Part shown: positions 13,800 through 25,602 of the stretch, piece by piece | How the letters are laid out: each line of letters opens with the position of its first letter | Numbering within the stretch: position 1 is the first letter of the stretch | DNA from: Aquilaria yunnanensis | Taxonomy: Eukaryota > Streptophyta > Magnoliopsida > Malvales > Thymelaeaceae | Direction: 5' to 3' | Assembly: GCA_039654915.1 (NCBI GenBank) | Contig: CM077597.1 | Span: forward strand, 43,622,001 to 43,686,000 | Length of the DNA stretch: 64,000 nucleotides | Program-made: the position numbers and the translations under genes | The notes under the pieces: generated by a model | Databases searched by the model: none | The model's input: only the letters and a program-made list of their open reading frames with translations | Told to the model about the DNA's origin: nothing

Positions 13800-16700
13800 A
13801 TCAAATGGAAACCTTCACAACTAGCATGGAATACAAACATTCACAACTTGCTTAGAGTGGAGGCACTTATAACTCATATTGGAGTAAAAACATTGACAAC
13901 TTGTTTGGATTAGAAACTTTCACAACTTGTTCAAAATAGAAAGATTCACAACTTGTTTAGAATGGAATGAAAACATTCATAACTAGTTTCGAATAGAAAC
14001 ACTCACAATTGATTTGGAATAATGACATTCACAACTAGTTTGGAATAGAATGGAAACATTCACAACCTATTTAGAATTAGTTTGAAACAATCACATCTAG
14101 TTCAGAATAGAAACATTCTCAACTAGTTTTGAGTGGAGTAGAAAGATTCACAACTAGTTCAAAACGTAATATGAACAATTACAATTTGTTTGGAATAAAA
14201 AAATTCACAACCTGTTTAGAATTGAAACATTCACAACTTGCTTGGAATAGAAATATTCACATCTTGTTTAGAATTAAATGAAAACAATTACAACTTATTT
14301 GGAATTCAAACAATCACAACTAGTTTAGAATGGAATTGAAACATTCACAAGTTGTTTAGAATGGAATGGAAATATTCACAACTTGTTCAGAATAGAAACA
14401 TTCATAACTTGTTTGGAATAGAAACATTCACAACTTGTTTAGATTGGAAAGGAAATATTCACAATTTGTTTAGAATGGAATGGAAAGGTTCACAACTAGT
14501 TTTGAATGGAAACATTGACACATTGTTTAGAATCAAATGGAAAGCTTCACAGCTAGCATGGACTACAAACATTCACAGCTTGCTTAGAATGGAAGCACTC
14601 ATAACTTGTAATGGAATGGAAAAGTTGACAACTTGTTTGTAGTAGAAACAACACAACTTGGTCAAAATAGAAAGATTCACAACTTGTTTATAATGGAATG
14701 GAAACATTCACAACTAGTTTGGAGTAGAAACACTCACAACTAGTTTGGAATAGAGACATACACAACTAGTTTGGAATGGAATGGAAACATTCACAACTTG
14801 TTTAGAATTGGTTTGAAAAATCACATCTAGTTCATAATATTAACATTCTCAACTAGGTTTGAGCGGAGTAGAAAGATTCATAAGTAGTTCAAAATGAAAT
14901 AAGAACAATTACAACTAGTTTGGAATAAAAAAATTCACAACCTGTTTAGAATTGAAACATTCACAACTTGCTTGGAATAGAAATATTCATAACTTGTTTA
15001 GAATTAAATGGAAACATTTACAACATGTTTGGAATTCAAACAATCACAACTAGTTTAGAATGGAATTGAAACATTCACAACCTGTTTAGAATGGAATGAA
15101 AACATTCACAACTTGTTTGTAATAGAAACATTCACAACCTGTTTAGATTGGAAAGGAAACATTCACAACTTGTTTACAATGGAATGGAAATACACAACTA
15201 GTATGGAATATAAACATTCACAACTTCTTTCGAATAGAAACATTCACAAATTGTTTTGAATGGAATGAAAACATTCACAACTAGTTTGGGATAGAAACTT
15301 TCACAACTAGTTTATAGTGGAATGGAAACATTCAAGACTTGTTTAGAATGGAATGGAAAAATTCACAACTAGTTTAGAGTAGCAATATTCACAAGTTGTT
15401 TGGGATGGAATGGAAACATTAAAAACTTGCTTGGAAAGTAATAAAAACATTCAAAACTTTTTTACAATGGAATGAAAACTTTGACAACTAATGTTGAATA
15501 GAGACAACGGAATGGGAATATTCACAACTCGTTTGGAATAAAAATATTTACAACCTGTATAGAATGGAATGGAAACATTTACAACTATTTAAGAATAGAA
15601 ACATTAACAACTACTTTGGAAAAGAAACATTCACACCTATTTTTTAATAGAAACATTCACAACATGTTTGGAATGGAATGGAAACATTCATAACTAGTTT
15701 AGAATAGAAGCAATCGTAACTTGTTTAGAATGGAATGGAAACATTCACAACTAGTTTGGAATAGAAACTTTCACAACTGCTTTAGAATGCATAGGAAACA
15801 TTCACAACTTGATTGAAATAAAAATTGTCATAACTTGTTTAGAATAGAATAGAAACATTCACAACTTATTTGGAATGGAAACATTCACAACATGTTTGGA
15901 ATGGACACATTGACAACTTGCCTCGAATGGAATGGAAACATCTACAACAAGTTTGGAATAAAAAGATTCACAACTTCTTTGGAAAAGAAACAATCACAAC
16001 TAGTTTAGAATGGAATGGAAACATTCACAACTAGTATGGAATAGAAACTTTCACAACTTGTTTAGAATCAAATAGAAACCTTCACAACTAGCATGGAATA
16101 CAAACGTTCACAACTTGCTTAGAATGGAAGCACTCATAATTTGTAGTGGAAAGGAAACATTGACAACTTGTTTGGAGTACAAAATTTCATAACTTGTTGA
16201 AAATGGAAAGATTCACAACTTGTCTAGAATGGAATGGAAACATTCACAACTAGTTTGAAATAGAAACACTAACAACTGATTTTGAATAAAGACATTCACA
16301 ACTATTTTGGAATAGAACGGAAATATTCACAACTTGTTTAGAATTAGTTTGAAACAATCACATCGAGTTCAAAATAGAAACATTCTGAACCAGTTTTGAG
16401 TGCAGTAGAATGATTCACAACTAGTTCAAAGCGGAATATGAACAATTACAAACTAGTTTGGAATAAAAACATTTAGAACCTATTTCGAATTGAAACATTC
16501 ACAACTTGTTTGGAATAGAAATAATCACAACTTGTTTAGAATCAAATGGAAACCACTACAACTTGTTTGGAATTCAAACAATCGCAACTAGTTTAGAATG
16601 GAATTGAAACATTCTCAACTTGTTCAGAATGGAATGCAAACATTCACAACTTGTTTGGAATAGAAACATCCACAACTTGTTTAGATTAGAAAGGAAACAT

Positions 16701-19700
16701 TCACAACTTGTTTAGAATAGAATGGAAACACTCACAACTAGTATGGAATAGAATCATTCACAACTTCTTTAGAATGGAATGTAAGCATTCACAACTAGTT
16801 TAGAATAGAGACACTCACAACTAGTTTATAATGGAAAGCAAACATTCACAACTTCTTTTGAATGCAAACATTCACAACTTGTTCTGATTGTAAACATTCA
16901 AAACTTGTTTAGAATGGAATGGAAACATTCACAACTAGTTTAGAATAGCAATATTCACAACTTGTTTAGGATTGAATGGAAACGTTAAAAACTTGTTTAG
17001 AATGGAATAAAAACATTCAAAGCTTTTTTGGAATGGAATGGAAACTTTGACAACGAATTTGGAATACATACATTCACAACTTGTTTCTAATGGAATCAAA
17101 ATTTTCACAACTCGTTCGAAACAAAAATATTTACAACTTGTTTAGAATGGAATGGAAACATTCACAACTAGTTAGGAATAGAAACATTAACAACTAGTTT
17201 AGAGAAGAGACATTTACACCTAGTTTTCAAGAGAAACATTCACAACATGTTTTGAATGGAATGGAAACATTCATAACTACTTTAGAATAGAAGCAATCAT
17301 AACTTGTTTAGAATGGAATGGAAACATTCAAAACTAGTTTGGAATAGAAACTTTCATAACTGCTTTAGAATGTATCAGAAACATTCACAACTTGTTTGGA
17401 ATAGAAGCTGTCACAACTTGTTTAGAATGGAATGAAAAAATTCACAACTAATTTAGAAAGGAAACATTCACCACATGTTTTGAATGGATACATTGACAAC
17501 TTCCTTCAAATGGAATGGAAACATTTATAGCAAGGTGGGAATAGAAACATTCACAACTTATTCGGAAAAGAAAGGTTCACAACTAGTTTAGAATGGAATG
17601 GAAACATTCAGAACTAGTTTCAAATGCAAACATTGACAACTTGTTTATAATCAAATGGAAACCTTCACAACTAGCATGCAATACAAACATTCATAGCTTG
17701 CTGAGAGTGGAACCACTCATAACTTGTAATGGAATGGAAACATTGCCAACTTGTTTGCAGTAGAAACTTTCACAACTTGTTCAAAATAGAAAGATTCACA
17801 ACTTGTTTAGAATGGAATGGAAACATTCACAACTAGTTTTGAATAGAAACATTCAGAACTGATTTGGAATAGCGACATTCACAACTAGTTTGGACGAGAA
17901 TGGAAACATTTACAACTTATTTAGAATTGGCTTGAAACAATCACATCTAGTTTTGAGTGGAGTAGAAAGATTGACAACTTGTTCAAAACAGAATATGAAC
18001 AATTACAACTAGTTTGGAATAAAAAAATTCAAAGCCTGTTTAGAATTGAAACATTTACAACATGCTTACAATTGAAATATTCATAACTTGTTGAGAATCA
18101 AATGGAAACATTTCCAACTTGTTTAGAATCCAAACAATCACAACTAGTGTAGAATGCAATTGAAACATTCACAACTTCTTTGGAATAGAAACATTCATAG
18201 CTTTTTTAGAATGGAATGGAAACACTCACAACTACTATGCAATGGAAACATTCACAATTTGTATGGAATAGAAACACTCACAACTTGTTTAGAATAGGAT
18301 GGAAACATTCGCAGCTTGTTTGGAATAGAAACATTCACAACCTCTTTTGATTGAAAACATTCAAAACACATTTAGAATGTAACGGAAACATCACAACTAG
18401 TTTAGAATAGCAATATTCACAATTTGTTTAGGATGGAATGGAAACATTAAAATTTTGTCTGTAATGGAATAAAAAAATTCAAAACATTTTTAGAATGGAA
18501 TTGAAACTTTGACAACTAATTTGGAATAGATATATTCACAGGTTGTTTATAATCGAATGGAATTATTCACAACTCATTCGGAACAGAAATATTTATAACT
18601 TGTTTAGAATGGAATGGAAACATTCACAACATGTCTGGAATGGAAAGGAAACATTCATAAGTAGTTTAGAATAGAAGCAATCATAACTTGTTTAGAATGG
18701 AATGGAAACATTCACAACTAGTTTGGAATAGAAACTTTCACAACTACTTTAGAGTGTATCATAAACATTCACAACTTGTTTGGAATAGAAGCTGTCACAA
18801 CTTGTATAGATTGGAATGGAAACATTCACAACATGTTTGGAATGGACATATTTACAACTTCCCTCGAATGAAATGGAAACATTTATAGCAAGGTTGGAAT
18901 AGAAACATTCACAACTTCTTTAGGAAAGAAACATTCACGACTAGTTTAGAGTGGAATAGAAACATTCACAACTAGTTTGAAATGGAAACATTCACAGCTT
19001 GCTTAGAGTGGAAGCACTCATAACTTGTAATGGAATGGAGACATTGACAACTTGTTTGGAGTAGAAACTTTCACAACTTGTTCAAAATAGAAAGATTCAC
19101 AACTTGTTTACAATGGAATAGAAACTCACAACTAGTTCGGAATAGAAACATTTAGAACTGATTTGGAAAAGCAATATTCACAACTAGTTTTGACTAGAAT
19201 GAAAACATTCACAACTTGTTTAGAATTGGTTTGAAAAATCACATCTAGTTCAAAATTGAAACATTCTCAACTATTTTTGAATGGAGTAGAAAGATTCACA
19301 ACTAGTTTGGAATGGAAACATTCATAACTACTTTAAAAGAGAAACGTTCACAACTAGTTGATAGTAGAAAAATTCATAACTTGTTTAGAGTCAAATGGAA
19401 ACATTCAACACTCATTTAGAATGTAAAGGAAACATTCAAAACCTGTTTCGTATATAAATATTCAAAACTTGTTTAGAATAAAATGGAAACGTTTACAACT
19501 TGTTTGAAATAGAAATATTCGTAACATGTTTCGAATGGAAGGGAAACATTCACAACTAGTTTGGAATAAAAACATTCGAAACTTGTTTAGAGTGGATTGG
19601 AAACACCCACAAGTTGTTTGGAGTGGAAACATCCACAACTTGTTTGGAATTGAAACATTCACAACTTCTTTAGAATAGAAACAACCACAATTTGTTTGGA

Positions 19701-22205
19701 ATTAAAACATTCACAACTAATTTTGAATTTAAAGAATCACAACTTGTTTGGAATAGAAATATCACAACTGGCTTGGAATAGATTCTTTCACAACCAATTT
19801 AGAATGGAATGGAAAGATTCACAACCTGCTTAGAGTGGAATGGAAACATTCACAACTTATCTAGAATGGAACAAAAAAATTCTCAACCTGTTTAGAATAG
19901 AAACATTCACAACTTGTTCGAAAAGGAAACATTCACAACTAGTTTGGAAGCGAAACAATCACAACTTGTTTAGAATCAAATGGAAACCTTCATAACTGGC
20001 ATGGAATACGAGCATTCATAGCTTGCTCAGAGTCAAAGCGTTCACAATTTGTAATGGAAAGTAAACACCACAACTTGTTTAGAGTGGAAACTTTCACAAG
20101 TTGTTCGGAATAGAAAGATTCACAACTTGTTTGGAATGGAATGGAAACATTGACAACTGGTTTGGAATAGAAACTCTCACAACTAGTTTGGAATAGAGAC
20201 ATTCATAGCTAGTTCAGAAAAAATACATTCACAACTACTTTCAAAAAGAAACATTCACAACTAGTTTAGAATAAAATGGAAACATTCATAGCTTGTTTAG
20301 AACGGAATGGAAACAATCATATCTAGTTCAAAAAACAAACATCTCAACTAATTTTCAATCAAGTAGAAACATTCACAACTAGCTCGAAATGGAATATAAA
20401 CATTTACAACTAGTTTGGAATAAAAAAATTCAGAACATGTTTGGAATTGCAACATTCATAATTTGCTTGGAATAAAAATATTCGCAAATTGTTTAGAATC
20501 AAATGGAAACATTAACAACTAGTTTGGAATAGAAACAATCACAAATAGTTTAGAACAAAATGGAAACATTCACAACTTGTTTGGTATGGAATGGAAACAT
20601 TCACAACTAATTTGGAATAGAAGCATTCATAACTTGTTTGGAATAGAAACATTCACAACTTGTTTAGAATGGAATGAAAACATTCACAACTTGTTCAGAA
20701 TAGAAACATTGACAACTACTGTAAAATGAAATGGAAACATTCATAACTTCTTTGGAATGGAAACATTCACAACTTGTTTAGAATGGAATGGAAACATTCA
20801 TAACTAGTATAGAATAGCAGCATTCACAACTTGTTTAGGATAGACTGGAAACATTCAAAAGTTGTTTTAAATAGAATGGAAACAACCAAAACTCGTTTTG
20901 AATGGGATGGAAACATTCAAAACTAATATGCAGTAGATACATTCATAACTTGTTTAGAATGGAGTAGAAACATTCATAAGTTGTTCAGAATAGAAATATT
21001 CATAACTTGTTTAGAATGAAATGGAAACACTCACGACTAGTTAGCAATAGAAACATTCACAATTGGTTTGGAATAGAAACAATCACACCTAGTTTTGAAT
21101 AGAAACGTTCATAGCATGTTTGGGATGGAATGGAAATATTCATAACTAGTTTGGAGTACAAAAAATCTTAACTTGTTTAGAATGGAATGAAAACAATCAT
21201 AACTAGTCTAGAATAGAAACATTCACAACTACATTAGAATATATTGGAAACATTCACAACTACTTTAGAATCTATTGGAAACATTCACAACTAGTTTGGA
21301 ATATAAACTTTTACAACCTATTTAGAATGGAATCAAAACATTCACAACTAGCTAGGAATATAAATTTCACAACGAGTTTGGAAAACAAACATTCACAACT
21401 AGTTTTGAATTGAAACATTCATAACTACTTTAAAATAGAAACATTCACAACCAGTTTGTAATAAAAACATTCACAATTTGTTTAGAGTGGAATGGAAACA
21501 TTCACAACTCGTTTACAATGTAAAGGAAACATTCACAGCCCATTTCGAATTAAAACTTTCATAACTTGTTTAGACTAAAATGAAAACATTCACAGCTAGT
21601 TTGTAATAAAAACATTCATAACTGGTTTAATTGGAAAGTAAACACTCACAACATGTTTGGAATAGAAACATTCAAAACTTGTTTGGAATGAAATTGAAAC
21701 ATTAACAACTTGTTTGGAATAGAAAGATTCACAACATGCTTCGAATGGAAAGGAAACACTCACAAATTGTTTAGAATGGAATTGAAACATTCACAACTAG
21801 TTTGGAATGTAAACATTCACAACTTGTTTAGAGTGGAATGGAAACATCCACAAGTTGTTTGGAGTGGAAACACCCATAACTAGTCTAGAATAGAAACAAT
21901 TGTAACTTGTTTGGAATGGAAACATTCACAAAGTGTCTAGAATAGGAACAACCACAACTTGTTTGGAATATACACATTTACAACCAATTTGGAATAGAAA
22001 GAATCACAATTTCTATTGAATGGAAATATCCTAACTAGTTTGGAATAAATTCATTCACAACTGGTTTAGAATGGAATGGAAACATTCACAACCTATTTAC
22101 AATGGAATGGAAACACTCACAACTTGTTCATAATGGAATGGAAACATTCTCAACTTGTTTCAAATAGAAACATTCACAACTTGTTTGGAAAGGAAACATT
22201 CACAA
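13800..22205 (+). repeat. Right domain of array with ~0.75/1.55-kb higher-order periodicity
   Basis: A distinctive pair of monomers (CTAGCATGGAATACAAAC, then a GCACTCATAACTTGTAATGG type) recurs near 13,826, 14,548, 16,096, 17,667, 18,998 (partial) and 19,996, and again at 33,426 beyond the inserted gypsy element. Most spacings are close to one or two times ~770 bp. A second marker ('CTCAACTAGTTTTGAGTGGAG') recurs near 14,110, 14,850, 16,390 and 17,950. This points to block duplication different from that in the left domain. Confidence 0.6.
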
Positions 22206-23072
22206 TGATAGCCAAAGGCTATCGCCTCAATCTGGCCGAACACCCTGCCACAACAATGGCCAGAAGAACTGGCGCTTCCCGGGAACAGGTGGAATCATGC
22301 ACCTCGGGAGATAGCCGGAGAGCTCCGAGCCTCGGCACGCCAGTAAAACTTGAGGACTCTATTCGCCCCCCAAGGTTGTGAACAGCGCGCCTTCGGAAAA
22401 GTGGCACCAAACATTGCTGCCCGAACATGATATCCCCGAAGGTGGAACCCCCTGGAACTGGGAACCCCCGAACTGAGGGTATGCTTCCCGAAGAGGCTCT
22501 GTCCGAACTAGAGGACGACCTCGCCCAGGGACCTCGGGAGTACGGCAGGAGCATTTAAGGAAGCATTTAAGGAAGCCTCTGACACGTCCCACCACAGACA
22601 TAAAAAGTCGCCCTGACGCGCAGACGCCATCAGAATCACATCATGGCCCGTCTCAGCACAAGGCTCGAGGCCATCTGGTTACCAACTATTTGTCCCCTAC
22701 GCCCAGAAGTTCAAGAGCATCCGACCGCACACGTGTCATGATCTGAACGGGCTAGGTATTCCTATATATACAGGAAATAAATACTTGACAGGAGGTTGGT
22801 TGGCCGGAGATACAGTTCCCACACTCTGAGAAAATACCAGGCGAGACTTTTCTACCTTTCTCTTTGAGCTAGTGACTTTCTCCTTTTTCCGGCCACCACT
22901 GACTTGGGCGTCGGAGGCTCCCCCCCCGGAAAAACACTCCGGGGGCCTCCTAACCCTGTTTACCAGCTTTTCAGGTACTCTCCTTGGGGCGATCCACCTT
23001 CCAGGCGTTCTTCCTCCTAGAAGTCTCTTCAACAGTCATCATGACTAACAACGATGAGGCCCCAGGCCATCA
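22206..23072 (+). repeat. Gypsy-1 5' LTR (867 bp)
   Basis: It begins TGATAGCC and ends CCATCA, and pairs with 32,499-33,365 at equal length. The first bases form an inverted repeat (GATAGCC, AAA, GGCTATC at 22,207-22,223). A 12-bp segment GCATTTAAGGAA is doubled near 22,550. The presumed gag start codon ATG lies at 23,041, 32 bases before the LTR end. Confidence 0.95.
22730..22770 (+). promoter_or_regulatory. LTR promoter: G-box and TATA box of gypsy-1
   Basis: CACGTG at 22,730-22,735 is followed by TATATATA at 22,763-22,770. The related LTRs keep the pair: gypsy-2 has CACGTG at 60,116-60,121 and TATAAATA at 60,059-60,066 (minus strand), and gypsy-3 has CACGTG at 62,876-62,881 and TATAAATA at 62,841-62,848. 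A G-box is a known binding site for plant bZIP/bHLH factors; its use here is inferred. Confidence 0.7.
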
Positions 23073-24597
23073 TTTGGCGCCGTCTGTGGGAACCCGCTCG
23101 CAAATCGCCGTCGTTGAGACTCGGCGTTCTAAGGACAAGGGACTCCCAACGTCCTCGTCCGCGCCTGAGATACAACCGGCCGCTGAGCAGACACTCCCAG
23201 AGACTTCTACGCCCGAGGAAGACCGCCCTCTGGTAATCACCATGAGCTTCTTGAGGGACTTTCAGCGCTCGGTCGTTGCTGAAATGACTCAGCAGATCGA
23301 CCGAAGATGGCCACAGCAGTCACAGGCCCAGAAACCCTCCTCATCAGCACGCCCTCGGGAGAGAAGCCCCAAGTCTACATACCGCATTTCAGGAAGTGGA
23401 GAGCCTCGCGAAGAATCATCCACAGAAGATATAGCCGTCGGGAAACGGCCTGTGGGACAAACCGGGTCCAAGCGACCGAGAGTCTCACAGCGAAGCAGTT
23501 CGTCGCCCGAGGCGAGGTCCCTGACCCCTCCGCGCCGAACTCGCCCCCCAAAGAGGCACCGTCGATCTTCCTCCCGTGAAAATGGTCCTAGCGCCACTGC
23601 GCTTATGGAAAGGATATTGGCACGGCTGGACAGAGTGGAGAAGCAAGTGGCCAGAAAACCCGTTTGGGACAGGCTGTCGGGGGCATTATGCGAAGATGAC
23701 TCCCCGTTTATTCGCGCTGTCGTTGAGGCAGCTATGCCAGGCGACTTCAGAGTGCCTAGGCTGGAGATCTATGATGGCCGGACTGATCCACAGGCCCATC
23801 TGATGAAGTACAGACGGAGCATGATAATGCACGGAGCTGATGACGCTACCATGTGCAAATGCTTCGAAGTCACCCTCACGGGCCCAGCAACAGCATGGTA
23901 CAATGCCTTGCCCCCAGGGACTATCACTGAGTTCCAGGAGTTGTCCATAGCCTTCACCCAGCAGTTCATTGGGAGCAGGCCGACGGCCAAAATGCCTGTG
24001 CAAATGTTCGACATAGAGCAGAGAAACGGAGAGACAATCCGAGACTATGTCGAACGATTCAACAGGGAAGCACTCAGCATCCCGGACTTCCGGCCCGAAA
24101 TCCGCATCCTCGCTATGACACGGGGCCTTCGGCGTGACTCACAGCTGTTCTACGAGTTCTCAAAGGACCCCCCGGAGACCCTCGGAGAATTTTACCGAAG
24201 GGCAGAGCAGCACATGACAGCCGAGGAATTGAGGATGGCGGGACCGAAGTCTGATCATCACCGCGCCAAAGGGTCCAGTCAGCAAGCTCGGCATCTTTCT
24301 GAGCACACAGGCCGACCACGACGAATGCGAGGAAGGAAACCTCAAAGTTTCACGCCCTTGAGCACGACACGGACCAACATTCTCATGGCGCAGGAAAGGC
24401 AAGGGACGCAGATTCGGCGGCCAAAGGCCATGGCCGCCGATAATAAGAAGAATGCCAAGAAGTTCTGCCAGTTTCATCGCGACCACGGTCATGACACCGA
24501 AGACTGCTTCCAGCTGAAGAAGTACATAGAGTCGCTGATCAAACAGGGCCAACTTCGCAAATACCTGTGGATGCCGTCCCCAAAAGGCAGAAAATAG
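23041..24597 (+). CDS. gag: Gypsy-1 Gag (capsid/nucleocapsid), start inside the LTR
   Basis: About 518 residues from the ATG at 23,041. The frame is open further upstream, but the first residues MTNNDEAPGHH match gypsy-2 (MSHNDDAKGHH) and gypsy-3 (MTLNDEAPGHH), which decides this start. An arginine/serine-rich region comes first. A retrotransposon Gag core follows, with LTGPATAWYNALPPGT and FTQQFIGSRP (residues ~280-320). Near the C-terminus is a compact Cys/His knuckle, CQFHRDHGHDTEDC, of the kind seen in Tat-type Gag. Gag assembles the virus-like particle and packages RNA in the cytoplasm. The frame ends at TAG 24,595-24,597, with another TAG at 24,604. Gypsy-2 is open at the matching place, so these look like acquired nonsense codons in a once continuous Gag-Pol. 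Confidence 0.9.
   Translation: MTNNDEAPGHHLAPSVGTRSQIAVVETRRSKDKGLPTSSSAPEIQPAAEQTLPETSTPEEDRPLVITMSFLRDFQRSVVAEMTQQIDRRWPQQSQAQKPSSSARPRERSPKSTYRISGSGEPREESSTEDIAVGKRPVGQTGSKRPRVSQRSSSSPEARSLTPPRRTRPPKRHRRSSSRENGPSATALMERILARLDRVEKQVARKPVWDRLSGALCEDDSPFIRAVVEAAMPGDFRVPRLEIYDGRTDPQAHLMKYRRSMIMHGADDATMCKCFEVTLTGPATAWYNALPPGTITEFQELSIAFTQQFIGSRPTAKMPVQMFDIEQRNGETIRDYVERFNREALSIPDFRPEIRILAMTRGLRRDSQLFYEFSKDPPETLGEFYRRAEQHMTAEELRMAGPKSDHHRAKGSSQQARHLSEHTGRPRRMRGRKPQSFTPLSTTRTNILMAQERQGTQIRRPKAMAADNKKNAKKFCQFHRDHGHDTEDCFQLKKYIESLIKQGQLRKYLWMPSPKGRK
23075..23092 (+). other. Primer-binding site of gypsy-1
   Basis: TGGCGCCGTCTGTGGGAA starts two bases after the LTR. Its first bases match the complement of the 3' end expected for plant tRNA-Asp-type primers, but the later bases do not, so I do not name the tRNA firmly. 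The site lies inside the open gag frame and reads as Leu-Ala-Pro-Ser-Val-Gly-Thr. Confidence 0.75.
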
Positions 24598-24606
24598 GAG
24601 GAATAG

Positions 24607-25602
24607 AGGGCCGAAAACGAGGACTATGACTCCGACAGGCGGAGAAACAGAAGTCCAAAAAGGCGCCTTCCACCTCCAGTAGGGGTCATCCAAACCATAA
24701 CCACGGGGCTCCCATCCTCGGAAAGAAAGCGGAAGGCCAGAGAAATTGCAGTTATGGAGTATCAAAGTCCATCAAAGAAACTGGCTCGCAAAGATGGCTC
24801 CACCGTCGTCTTCCCCCACGACGACCCGCTGCTGATAATGGCGAGAATAGGGAACTGGGACGTCAAGAGAGTGTTGCTTGATGATGGCTCAAATGCTGAC
24901 GTCCTATTCTCGCACTTATTGCCGAGCTTGGGCATCTCCAGCAGCGAGCTTAAACCTGTCACCACGCCCACCTTCGGCGTTGGGCCATCCGAACTACCCG
25001 TCCTCGGATGGATCGACCTCCCCTTGATGATGAAAGGCACTTCGGTAGACGAAGCAGCTGAGTTGTACGCGTCCACAATGGCAAGATTCATCGTCATGGA
25101 CGTCCCGTCTTCGTACAACGCCATCCTTGGAAGGCAGACTCAGGGGAACCTGCACATTCGCCCCGATGTGAAGTACTTGACTGTCACATTCGCCACCAAG
25201 GATGGAGATGCAGAGGTCTTCATCGACCAAGCTGAGGTAAGAAAGGTGTTTGTAAAAGCACGAAAGGCTCTGGCAAACAACTCTATACAAACGATGGAGG
25301 CAAAGGCGCAGGAGAAAGGCAAAGAAGGAGATCCCGCAGAAGCAGAAACGGAAGCAGTAGATCTTGTCCCAGGACAATCTACCCGAATAGGGAAGAGCTT
25401 GGCCAAAGGTGACAAGGAAAATCTTGTATCCTTTCTGCTGAAAAATAAAGATCTGTTTGCCTACTCACCGAAAGACATGCCAGGAGTGAACCCTGGCATA
25501 ATACAGCACAACCTCAAAGTAAGCCCGGAAGCAAAACCTATCAGGCAAAAGAAACGAAGCATCTCAGCCCACAAAAGCAACTTCGTGAAAACCGAAGTCT
25601 AG
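24607..25602 (+). CDS. Gypsy-1 protease and start of pol
   Basis: Same frame as gag; open from 24,607 with an internal Met at 24,754. The aspartic protease signature is VLLDDGSNADVLFSHLLPSLG-like (Asp-Gly-Ser about 43 residues after that Met). A hydrophobic segment NAILGRQTQGNLHIRPDVKY follows, then the linker ending DLFAYSPKDMPGVNPG that normally precedes RT. The protease cleaves the Gag-Pol polyprotein. The frame stops at TAG 25,600-25,602, where the homologous position in this family reads Gln, so a CAG-to-TAG change is likely. There is no frameshift between this part and its neighbours. Confidence 0.85.
   Translation, partial: RAENEDYDSDRRRNRSPKRRLPPPVGVIQTITTGLPSSERKRKAREIAVMEYQSPSKKLARKDGSTVVFPHDDPLLIMARIGNWDVKRVLLDDGSNADVLFSHLLPSLGISSSELKPVTTPTFGVGPSELPVLGWIDLPLMMKGTSVDEAAELYASTMARFIVMDVPSSYNAILGRQTQGNLHIRPDVKYLTVTFATKDGDAEVFIDQAEVRKVFVKARKALANNSIQTMEAKAQEKGKEGDPAEAETEAVDLVPGQSTRIGKSLAKGDKENLVSFLLKNKDLFAYSPKDMPGVNPGIIQHNLKVSPEAKPIRQKKRSISAHKSNFVKTEV

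Larger units (their letters stand above)
1886..22205 (+). repeat. Main minisatellite array, ~26/31-bp monomers, forward orientation
   Basis: About 20 kb of continuous tandem repeats. The common short monomer is AATAGAAACATTCACAACTA plus GTTTGG (26 bp). The long form carries an extra AATGG, giving AATGGAATGGAAACATTC and so on (31 bp). Two variable points recur: AACTAGTT against AACTTGTT, and TTTGG against TTTAG. The sequence is AT-rich and monomers are noticeably diverged. Because units are not multiples of three and vary in length, the few short open frames inside (for example at 6,258, 14,352 and 18,688) are chance readings of the repeat. The array is interrupted at 22,206 by a gypsy element and resumes at 33,366. 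Confidence 0.95.

Noticed and set aside
14352..14642. Open frames inside the tandem array (also 6,258, 7,108, 18,688, 19,462, 19,990, 21,596 and 22,076)
   Set aside because: They read the 26/31-bp repeat in shifting frames, are not kept between repeat blocks, and one (22,076) runs from the array into an inserted LTR.
1886..22205. GGAAT-like runs suggesting satellite III
   Set aside because: AATGGAATGG appears only as part of a longer 31-bp monomer in plant sequence; it is not a pentamer array.
1886..22205. GAA...TTC in each monomer as heat-shock elements
   Set aside because: The spacing is GAA-ACA-TTC with three bases between, not the two needed for a canonical element.
22736..23032. 98-codon minus-strand frame in the gypsy LTR (repeated at 33,029)
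   Set aside because: Present in both LTRs only because they are duplicates; no counterpart in the gypsy-2 LTR frame.
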